Assembly: GCF_037176765.1 (NCBI RefSeq)
Contig: NC_090024.1
Location: 192,382,278 to 192,446,277 of the forward strand
Length of the DNA: 64,000 nt
Reading direction: 5' to 3'
From: Anolis sagrei
Lineage: Eukaryota > Chordata > Lepidosauria > Squamata > Anolidae
In this document: positions 56,010 through 64,000 of the stretch, piece after piece
How the letters are laid out: each line of letters begins with the position of its first letter
Numbering within the stretch: position 1 is the stretch's first letter
Position numbers and translations under genes: made by a program
The notes under the pieces: model-generated
Database searches by the model: none
Told to the model about the DNA's origin: nothing
The model's input: the letters and a program-made list of their open reading frames with translations, nothing else

Positions 56010-56010
56010 G
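55978..56010. repeat. (AAT)n microsatellite
   Basis: About 11 AAT units. Confidence 0.9.
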
Positions 56011-56801
56011 AGAGTTCATGTGATGTTTGGTACAGGTTGATAGATAAGGAAGATAGGGACGGGGGAGAAGATCTTGCCATTGCTGAATATAAGATGGAAA
56101 AGGTAATTTGCCTTATTTGTTTATATTTTATCCCCTCTGTTCATGTGCACATCAACATGTTCACATGAGGAGATAAACTTTTGCTATGTTTTTTTGACCG
56201 AACCAATTAGGAAATTACATTTATAATGAAATTTTGAAAATTTTGTTGGAACTCTGGAATTTTCACCACCAAAACTGTAGAACCATTTAGAACCATGGAT
56301 CACACATGCCTAGTTCCTATATTTGTCTATATATACCTAATGAGATATCTTGGAGGTGAAATTCAAATTTAAACATGAAATTTGTTTATGTTTCATATAT
56401 ACCTCTGATTCATGTCAGATCTTTTTAAAACAACCACAAAATTCCTTCCTCTTTATGTGTTGTAAAATATTGCCAGATAATACAAGGAACACACATGTTC
56501 TGTTTTGTCCTATAACCCTTATTGACTCCGATATAACATTTAAATTTATTGCAGTACATCAACAGCAATTTATAAAAAGCATTTGATTTGAATATTATAT
56601 CAGTAGGCTTATCAAGAAAGGAAGTAAGCTTCTGAAAATATCAGCACTTTTGAGTTCTTTTTGTTTTGATTTTATGTGCATATTTCAGGTTTGCAACTGA
56701 ACTCTTTTTTGTAATATCCAACTTCCCACCTCCTTCACTTATTGCTGATCATAATCTCATGCAATGTTTCAGAAATTGATTGTCATCCATTTCCAGAGTT
56801 T

Positions 56802-56809
56802 TATTTATT

Positions 56810-56849
<40 letters not shown>

Positions 56850-56852
56850 AGT

Positions 56853-56900
<48 letters not shown>
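56802..56900. repeat. Twin (TTA)n arrays in duplicated context
   Basis: Two runs of TTA units are each followed by TTCAGGAGTT, and the first is preceded by TTTATTTATTTATTT. The context CAGGAGTTTTATTTATTA suggests a local duplication. Confidence 0.85.
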
Positions 56901-56902
<2 letters not shown>

Positions 56903-57969
56903 AGTTGTACTCAAAGTGCCAAAATAGTGTCACAACCATTTTTTTCTTTCTTTCACTTGATCTCTGATGAATCTGTGTCAATGGCTGTATTTTAATGGCA
57001 ATGGTCATTTTAGCTGGTCCAATCTGTACATTTAAAAGAATTGAAGGTGATTCTTTGACACACACACAAACACTCACACTGAATATTTGTCTCCTTTTTC
57101 ACATCTACACAGCATTTTCCAATATAGAAATTCTTCATTAAATTGTACTGTGCAGCTAAAAGGAAGCTTATGAATGGAAAGGAACATAAGCAGTTTGTTT
57201 CCATTCATTAAAAAACAGTGAACAAATGATGCCATGATTAAAGTTGTCTGAAACTGCAGTTAGTAATTTCCCAATTCCCCTGAATTTGCAATTTTCTTCT
57301 GGGAGAAAAAAACATGCACAATTCAACAAGAAGTTTTGATAACTTGTTTTATTTTATAATTAAACAAGTATTATTAAATACAAAAATAGGGGGAAAACAC
57401 ATTTGCAAGGTGGCTACGTAATGTTCTCAGACTTTTAATTAGCCGCTTTGTATAGCTTGTACATTAAAACAACAAGCAACCTCCAATCTTTTGTGACACT
57501 TCCAGTTGTTTTGTGTTTAACTTGAAATAAATAGGAAATCCAGAATAACTGTTTACATATTCTAATATTTATTCTCCACACCCTGTTTCTGAATTTGAGG
57601 GTAGATATATTCCATACATGTTCTTTAAAATCATAGCTGTTTCTTCAAATTCAAATTTTCTGTACATCTCAACTTCAATTTTTCTTCCTATATCTGCTTA
57701 TGCCTTTATCTTAGTATATCTTTTGTTTGATAGTTCAGAGAGTTAAAGGCATTACTGTTCTTGGAGTATGTTCTTCTCTCACTATTATTTCTGCTGATGT
57801 GGTTTTGCAGGTTTTTGTAGTGCTTCAAATACTACAGCACATTTTTCAACACATGCCTTGAGATATTCATCCTGCTCACATATACAAAAGAAAAAAACCC
57901 CCTCAAAACCTGTATATACACCAAGCCCTTCAGAAGTTGATGGATTTTGACTTTCAGAGAGACTTTGGG

Positions 57970-58195
57970 AGCATTTTCACTGTAGATTTAATGAGTTTGA
58001 CATTACATTGATTGCCTTGACTTAATGCTATGGAATTCTGGGAAGTGTAATTTAACACATCCTTTAGCCTCCCCTGCACATTTTTTAAAACAACAAGTAA
58101 ACTCATCTACAACTCCCAGTATTCCATAGCATTGAGCCATGGCAATTAAAGTGGTGTCGAACTGCATTAATTTTACAATGTAGATGCACCCTAAA
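57970..58195. mobile_element. Palindromic MITE, near full length
   Basis: The left arm CACTGTAGATTTAATGAGTT and the right arm AACTGCATTAATTTTACAAT are inverted relatives. The centre has CATCTACAACTCCCAGTATT and CCATAGCATTGAGCCATGGC. It lies just downstream of GOLT1A. Confidence 0.7.
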
Positions 58196-58291
58196 TCAAT
58201 ATGACCAGATAAAAAGTTGGGATTGGTCCAAAAACACTTGGCGGGACACCAATTATCCACCTCAACGAGGTTATGAAAAAAATCTGGACAT

Positions 58292-58297
58292 TTTATT
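58292..58297 (-). terminator. GOLT1A: Candidate GOLT1A poly(A) signal AATAAA
   Basis: The minus strand reads AATAAA 385 bp past the GOLT1A stop codon. It is the first canonical signal that I saw downstream. Choice of site is inferred. Confidence 0.4.
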
Positions 58298-58680
58298 TTT
58301 TCAAGGTGACAATCCCACTTGGATGTGTCCTTTTGAGAACTAACTTTAACTGATTGTTTTGCTCAGTGAGTTCATGGTTCACTCCGCTGTTATCCATCCA
58401 TTTAACATCCTCAGTAAGATCCTCTGCAGGAGAACATTAAGCTGTGGATAAACTAGCAAAAGGATGTAGAACCTTTACCCCATGCTAATACAACCAACAT
58501 CTCCAAGTAATTTCTTTCAGCTGATTTGTATATACTTGTAGGAGGTCACCTCATATAAAGATAGGACTGAGAGCCTAAATTATATATCCTTGTGAAGATA
58601 ATAGGTTCTTCATGTTTGTTTTTGAAAGTAGTTCTTGTTTGTAAGAAAGGAAGTTGTCCCTGAGATAGGTCTCATCCAGA

Positions 58681-58719
58681 CTACACCAAAGAACTGGTGT
58701 CTCCAAATTTCTGGAACAG
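58681..58719 (-). CDS. GOLT1A: GOLT1A coding exon 5 (39 bp, stop)
   Basis: Reads LFQKFGDTSSLV then TAG, after the acceptor CGTTGCAG. It is in phase with exon 4 and matches the human tail LFRRLQGTSSMV. A rival acceptor near 59181 would give only LF then stop and was not preferred. Confidence 0.85.
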   Translation of the reverse strand: MFQKFGDTSSLV

Positions 58720-60857
58720 CTGCAACGAGATATCAATTTTTACCAATTGGTCTTTTATAAAAATGACACAGTAATAACTGAAATAAAAAGCAAGAACTGT
58801 GAACAAAGTTAGTTCTATGTTAGAATTTACTTCTGCATTTACAAATGAGGCTACACAACTGTAAAGTGTGATATATCTGCTCTTAAATCAATACAATTTC
58901 CATCAGTTCAATAAGCCTGGCTGTGCAGTGCACCAACTCAAAGCATGTCATCCAGAGAAAAACAGTTTTAGATTGCAAAGAAACTATGGTTCATGGGACA
59001 AGTAGAACTATATTGGCACTTCTGCGTGTTAACACTTTCACTGGGATCATCTGTACCTCAGAGTTTACCATGATATCACTCGTACTGAAATGTAGGATTA
59101 TGCATCAACTTGCATTTAAAACAAAGAGGAATTACAGTAACTCTGGTAATGAAACAGATTATTTAGCAAGAGTCTTAGTTTAAAACAGCTGGAATACAGA
59201 CCCTCCAAACTGTCTACCTTTATGGCATAATTGCTTCTTTTGTTAAACCACCAAGCTTGTTTTCCCACAGGAGAATATGACTCCTTACCGTGTTCAGAAA
59301 TGGTATATTAACCAATGTCCCAAGAAATCCAAAGGCAATTGGGAAAAAACTCCTGAGGACAAAGAAGAATTTGTTAATTGCTAAAATTAGCATGTAGCAA
59401 TGAACTTGAAAGCCAAACTAGATATGACAGCATTAATTCTGTATACTTAAATAGTGAACTGTCAATCACACAATGGCTATTTAAAATTAAATCTGAATGT
59501 AGAAGGTGATTAGCTCTTTCTCCTGCTTATCACTTGTCTCAAGAAATAACAATTCTTCATGTACTTTTCTTTCAGTTGAAACCCCAATACCAGAACAGAC
59601 CAAGAGAAAAATCTCTGGGAGAAAAGTGTTTGCTTATTGTAATCCAAGCACCATGTTTACATCTATTAAAAACCCATCATTTTCAAAGCTCTGCATCTGA
59701 AAGTTAACTGCATTCTGACTGACAAAATGTATCAATGAAATTGGTCCTTAAACTGTGAACCAGAGTATTCTTAGTTGGCATCCATACAGGTTTGAGTTGT
59801 ATAGATAATCAATTATCCTTTGATGAATCACTAGAGGAAGAACTTTTATATTGAGATATGAATACCATTTAGAAATCTTAGTATTTGCAACTGGGAGCTA
59901 GTCTCATGAGTTGTCATAGACTATGTATGCACAAGCCTTAGAGCTCTTTTCAGAAGCAGGAGTGTACAACAATGGCCCCTCACTATGATTAATAGGCAGG
60001 CAGTATGAAATCTTAGAATCACAGAAATATACATTGGAGATAACTACAAAGGCCATCTAGTCCAACCCCTTCCATGCCTGAATCAAATCACTCCTGATAG
60101 ATGACCGTCCACCTCTGTTTAAAAACTTCCATACTCCAAGGCAGCATATACCATGGTTGAACAGCTATTATTAAGTCATAGTCTTGGTCGGATATGGATA
60201 AGCACAAATGAGGGACAGAGACTTATGCATTGCAGTATGGCACAAGCCCGATCTTAAGCCACTGTTAACTGGATATCTGTGGATATTCTAGGAGCTGTAG
60301 TCATCACATTTTTTATCACCTGAAATCTTCCAAGCTGTCCTAGGATACTGAGAAATCACAGTTCGAATTCTTAGTCAACTAAAAACTACTGGGTGATTTG
60401 GACAAGTAACTTCTCTCAACCTCAAGAGCAACCCCCCCCCCCCGAAGAACTTTTGCCATGAAAACCTCATTATAGGTTCACCTTAGCATCACCATGAATC
60501 AGAGAAATCTTGATAGCACATAACAATTTTGATGAAACCAGAAGGGACTTCATGTTTTCCCCAAATGCAATTTTAGCACTGAAATATAGATATAGATACA
60601 CACACACACACACACACACATTCATATATATACATGCACTACTTTGCTTGTCATTCAGTCATAACTGGAATATATAGAGGCTTCTGGAGGCAAGATTTCC
60701 CATTTTTGCTAGAATACATTTTTGAGAGATGTCTAGGACTTAAGAGGGTTCTGGTGGTAGCACTAAAGACCCCATGTGGCCCATGTGTTTCACAGCTCCC
60801 ATCCTTGCTATATGAGTTTCCATGGGGAGAAAGGGGGCATATAAATAAAATAAATAA

Positions 60858-60888
<31 letters not shown>

Positions 60889-63385
60889 CTTATAAATGCT
60901 CCATTACTTTGGTTGGATTAATCACCTGAAGAGATTGATGAAACCATAGATCTCCAGCAGCATTCCAAGGACTGGCCACCTAAGTAGGACAATGATTATG
61001 CCTCCTAGAAAGAAACTGGTTCCTTTAAGCTTTGGTTTCTGAAAGAAGAAACCAAACGTTCTTCTTAGTCCAATGATGACAGCTAATCCAGACAGGAACA
61101 GAATCTAAGGAGAAGAAAGGAAACTGTTCTCAGGGATTGTCAGAGTGCTTTAAAGTAACATGATTTGTATGAATATATAGTAATTTATTGGGAAGAGTTA
61201 AGTGACCATACTATCTGGCAGGGTCTCGGTGCTGCTCCATGTTCTCCTTCTCAGGGGGTGTTTCATTGCATCTGGCCTTACATGTGTTTTGAATGTCAAC
61301 TCCATGTTGAAGTGGCTGAAGCAGCTGGTAATTGAATTCCAGTACACATGGAGGACCAGGGTTTGGAAATTACTGATCTAGAGATCATTACGGTTTTTAA
61401 AGCTTTGGGAATTAAAATTATATGTGGCCATTTTTTCAAAAAAAACAACACTATTTTGGTAGGAAATATCTGATGCTTTTGAAGAAACATACATTTCCAA
61501 AGGCCAGAAGCACTGAATCCATGTAAAGCAGCATTCCAAAAAGGAGGAAGAATGCTCCGAAGCCCACAAGGCCGACACCAATCTCTGGAAGACATAAAAT
61601 GGTTGCAATGAATGTCATAGGAATTTGAATGGACAGAAGAAATGAGTCTTGCTTATAACTTACTGAAGGATATATTCTGATCGTAGTGCCATAGTATTGG
61701 AGAACTTGTAAAAGTTGCCTTTTTTGACTACAGCTCCCAGAAGCCTCTGGCTATGGGAGGAAAAGCTAGTGCGGTACTTTCCTCTTTCTGCTTTTGGGAA
61801 GAACTTCATTTTGAGATAATCTGTGTTTCCTGAACCAATTGTATGTGGCCTAATATTACTTTCTCCTTTGCTTTTTCTGTGTTCTTTTTCAAAGGTTTCT
61901 TGCTGTGTTATTATAATTTAATTGTTTTCATAACTGTGTGGTACTTTGGAGACAGTTGCAGTAATTCAAACAAGCCATCTGTCACTATGTCCACACCTGA
62001 CATTTCAAGGAACTGGTGCAATTGGCTCCCGAGCCCCCGGTGGCGCAGTGGGTTAAAGCACTGTGCTGGCAGGACTGAAGACCGACAGGTCGCAGGTTCG
62101 AATCCGGGGAGAGGCGGATGAGCTCCCTCTATTAGTTCCAGCTCCTCATGCGGGGACATGAGAGAAGCCTCCCACAAGGATGATAAAACATCAAAAATCA
62201 TCCAGGCGTCCCCTGGGCAACGTCCTTGCAGACGGCCAATTCTCTCACAACAGGAGCGGTTGCTCCTGGCACGACAAAAAAAAAAAAAAGGCTCCCAAAG
62301 CATAACTGAACTGTGAATATATTCCTAACCAGCACCAAAATGTGTGCTCAGTGCTGAGTCCTGGGGTGCATCCAAGCTGCAGACCTGTTTTTTTCAGCAG
62401 GAGCATAGTCCCATCTATCACTGACTGAATCCTTGTTCCCTGATCTTCCTTTCAGCTCTCTTGTATGGATTACATTTCAAGTTGATTATCCTCATCTAAA
62501 TTACTATATCATTTCTATACCTCTAAAAGAAAGAAAAAAGAAGAACAATTCAATCTTGATATATAAATGTAATTAAAGAATAGTGGTCAGTGGAAAAGGT
62601 CCATGGCAAATATCACATCTCCATTCTAAACATGACTAGTTGGGCCTTTGCAAATGGGTGAACTGATATTGTGGATATAGACGTGTCTCTTTCCCCCTGG
62701 CTTGTATTGGAAACTCACCAAAAACAACAACAATAACAAAACAAAACAAAACTCCTATACCTTGCAGGGGATTTTACAAAATCACAGATAATGCTGAAAA
62801 CTCACAAGAAAAATTCTGGGTAAGGAGGAATATTATATGGATATCAGAAACAAGCCCTGGCCTTGATAACTACAGGTAATCTCTGCCAAATCCAGAGGCT
62901 TTGGGCTGGCCTGGTGGAGCAGTAATTCTCATTTGCTGTGGACAAAGGCAAAGAGGTTAGTCAATTTTCCGCTCCAAGGGCAAATTCTCTAATCTTCAGG
63001 AAAACAAAAATCCTAGTAAGGCTATTTCCAAGGTAATAGTTTTGGTCTAGAGCAGAACATGCAATTGTTACTTTAAATGTAACCCCACATGACTTCTTCA
63101 TCAGAGCTTAGAAAACTGAGTGTTTTTCTATAACTCCCAAAATGCCCCAGTGATCCCACTGGCCTTACCAGCTGGACCATGCTGGGTGTTATATGAGATA
63201 ACTTTTCCAGGCTCTGAACTAGAGGTCATGGTGTCATAACCTAGAAGAGCTGGGCCAACAAAGAAAAAACAAATTGATCCTGACTACACTTTCTAAGTTA
63301 ACATGACTGTTATAGGAATGTACAATCCCCACTCCACAGGTTGAAGTACATTATCATACTCACTTTGGATCTCTGTTATTTCCAT
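58681..63385 (-). CDS. GOLT1A: Golgi transport 1A (GOT1 family), complete in 5 exons
   Basis: Encodes a small four-helix membrane protein of the GOT1 family, which works at the ER-Golgi interface in vesicle transport. The five coding exons, 63364-63385, 61493-61584, 60926-61104, 59289-59352 and 58681-58719, total 396 bp, giving 131 residues plus stop (human 132). The protein starts MEITEIQKIGVG (human MISITEWQKIGVG), keeps LLYMDSVLLAFGN, KLKGTSFFLGG, LLRWPVLGM and FFPIAFGFLG, and ends LFQKFGDTSSLV (human LFRRLQGTSSMV). The paralogue GOLT1B has similar length; GOLT1A is chosen from synteny with REN and ETNK2. A possible AATAAA lies at 58292-58297 (minus strand), 385 bp past the stop. Confidence 0.94.
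59289..59352 (-). CDS. GOLT1A: GOLT1A coding exon 4
   Basis: Reads SFFPIAFGFLGTLVNIPFLN (human GFFPVAFGFLGNVCNIPFLG). 64 bp, acceptor CCTCAG, donor GTAAGG. Confidence 0.93.
60013..60170 (-). mobile_element. CR1 LINE 3' fragment
   Basis: TTAGAATCACAGAAATATAC, GGCCATCTAGTCCAACCCCT and CCACCTCTGTTTAAAAAC are a reversed CR1 3' end. In GOLT1A intron 3. Confidence 0.7.
60365..60540 (+). mobile_element. tRNA-derived SINE, family C fragment
   Basis: CTACTGGGTGATTTGGACAA, TCTCTCAACCTCAAGAGCAA and TTATAGGTTCACCTTAGCAT match the core and tail, with a C run inserted at 60431-60442. In GOLT1A intron 3. Confidence 0.65.
60597..60622. repeat. (AC)n microsatellite
   Basis: About 12 AC units in GOLT1A intron 3. 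Confidence 0.88.
60855..60884. repeat. (AC)n microsatellite after an AATA tail
   Basis: About 13 AC units directly after GGGCATATAAATAAAATAAA, an L2/SINE-type tail, about 40 bp from GOLT1A exon 3. Confidence 0.88.
60926..61104 (-). CDS. GOLT1A: GOLT1A coding exon 3
   Basis: Reads ILFLSGLAVIIGLRRTFGFF and FQKPKLKGTSFFLGGIIIVL, then LRWPVLGMLLEIYGFINLF. 179 bp, acceptor CCTTAG, donor GTGATT. The central membrane helices lie here. Confidence 0.94.
61493..61584 (-). CDS. GOLT1A: GOLT1A coding exon 2
   Basis: Reads IGVGLVGFGAFFLLFGMLLY and MDSVLLAFGN. The acceptor is CTTCCAG and the donor GTATGT, 92 bp. It contains the first two hydrophobic segments' start. Confidence 0.94.
62031..62289 (+). mobile_element. 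tRNA-derived SINE, family B, young copy
   Basis: The A box TGGCGCAGTGGG and the B box GGTTCGAATCC are intact. The tail GGCCAATTCTCTCACAACAG leads to CTCCTGGCACGA and a run of about 13 A. GGCTCCC flanks both sides (62024-62030 and 62290-62296). The intact CpGs suggest recent insertion. In GOLT1A intron 1. Confidence 0.88.
63364..63385 (-). CDS. GOLT1A: GOLT1A coding exon 1 (22 bp)
   Basis: A very short first coding exon reading MEITEIQ plus one base, with donor GTGAGT. It was chosen because it supplies the only in-phase match to the human MISITEWQK start. Confidence 0.85.
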
Positions 63386-64000
63386 TATCTTCACCACAGC
63401 AGGCCCAGAAAGGGATGTTCCTGTCCAAGTAGCTGTTCCTATGTATAAATGTCACAACATTGAGAGTTGAGTCAAAGGCAGACACTTCCACATATTTCCT
63501 GGCTGGTGAACCTTGGAAAGGCCTTTAGCCCTTTTTGCGTCACCCTGGAAATTATTAACCTGTCTGTAGTGAAGATCGCCCTGAAGGTGCCACTATGGAG
63601 TATCCAAGAGGGGCTCTGTCACTGCATTTCTCTTCTCCTCAACCTGCAAAAGGTAGTTCTAACCAAGGTAAGGTGAAAATAACACTCTGACATGAACAAA
63701 ACTTTCTTCAGTGTTGGAGAATGGCTTTATTTATGTGACCATCTATGCAACTTACAATAGGAAATGTGCTTCCCTGTTGCCAGCAGAGACTCTTTGTTCT
63801 CTTCTGTGAGAGCATTTTTCCTTATTGCTTTTTGTGCTGGCAATTTGGAGGCATACAGGATAAATGTGCATCCTATTTTTCACAGAATTGTCTGTTTTCT
63901 GAAAAAGACCAGCCCACTGTTTGAAATCTAAACCACAGTGAATGATAAAAAATAGTAGGAAACACGGAGAGCTACCTATCAGTAATTAGCAATGGGCAAT
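63386..64000. promoter_or_regulatory. GOLT1A: GOLT1A upstream flank
   Basis: No CpG island, unlike ETNK2. A weak TATA-like word (ATTTATACAT on the minus strand) lies at 63441-63450, about 60 bp above the start codon. No other gene is seen to the window end. Confidence 0.35.

Larger units (their letters stand above)
48800..58680. other. REN-GOLT1A intergenic region, KISS1 expected but not seen
   Basis: In mammals KISS1 lies here on the same strand. I scanned the minus strand for the Asn-Ser-Phe-Gly-Leu-Arg core of kisspeptin and its GKR cleavage site and found none. Unassigned stretches are 51100-53100, 54130-54890, 55140-56780 and 56960-57960. Confidence 0.5.

Noticed and set aside
57010-57204. 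Minus-strand peptide with FNSFK as a possible kisspeptin relative
   Set aside because: It lacks the NSFGLR core, amidation Gly and dibasic site, and its context is simple-repeat derived.
59160-59190. Alternative GOLT1A last exon (acceptor near 59181, reading LF then stop)
   Set aside because: It would drop the conserved GDTSSLV-type tail. The acceptor at 58720 gives a full match to the family ending.
62040-62110. tRNA gene
   Set aside because: A and B boxes are present, but there is no acceptor stem or full cloverleaf and the sequence continues into a SINE body with poly(A) tail.

Overview
This window looks like nuclear DNA of a squamate reptile (a lizard or snake; the repeat set is reminiscent of iguanians, but I cannot fix the species). 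The evidence is three multi-exon vertebrate genes with GT/AG splice sites, a CpG-island promoter in otherwise CpG-poor DNA, and a dense mix of CR1 and L2-type LINEs, tRNA- and 5S-derived SINEs, Penelope-like elements and many short hAT-type DNA elements. No prokaryotic, viral or organelle sequence was recognised. All exon coordinates below were read by eye from splice sites, phase and similarity to remembered human proteins.

The three genes all lie on the minus strand. From high to low coordinate they are GOLT1A (63385 to 58681, complete, 5 coding exons, 131 aa), REN/renin (48574 to 35184, complete, 9 coding exons, 398 aa) and ETNK2/ethanolamine kinase 2 (24653 to 1713, first 6 coding exons, 324 aa; the C-terminal exon must lie beyond base 1). 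This matches the human 1q32 order GOLT1A-KISS1-REN-ETNK2, except that I see no kisspeptin precursor between GOLT1A and REN. The genes are not a pathway: GOLT1A is a small Golgi/ER transport membrane protein, REN is the secreted aspartic protease that starts the angiotensin cascade, and ETNK2 makes phosphoethanolamine for phospholipid synthesis.

Layout: 1-490 L2-type LINE 3' end; 1713-24653 ETNK2, whose intron 1 (about 15.9 kb, 8553-24461) is packed with repeats, including a Penelope-like element with 190-bp inverted flanks, an L2 reverse-transcriptase fossil, a CR1 near-perfect inverted repeat and a SPIN-like hAT element; 24000-25100 CpG-island promoter of ETNK2 with CRE, AP-1 and CCAAT motifs; 25.2-35.1 kb intergenic, nearly all repeats, including a second Penelope-like remnant with a hammerhead-ribozyme-like core; 35184-48640 REN; 48660-48770 REN promoter with TATA and CCAAT boxes; 48.8-58.6 kb intergenic; 58681-63385 GOLT1A; 63.4-64 kb upstream flank.

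The points most worth a second look are: the hammerhead-like motifs in the two Penelope-like remnants; the unusual flap residue of this renin; the apparent absence of KISS1; a chimeric hAT element whose interior matches a SPIN-like element but whose ends differ; hAT elements inserted three times into SINEs; and a CpG-rich, TTCGTT-repeating element inside REN intron 1.
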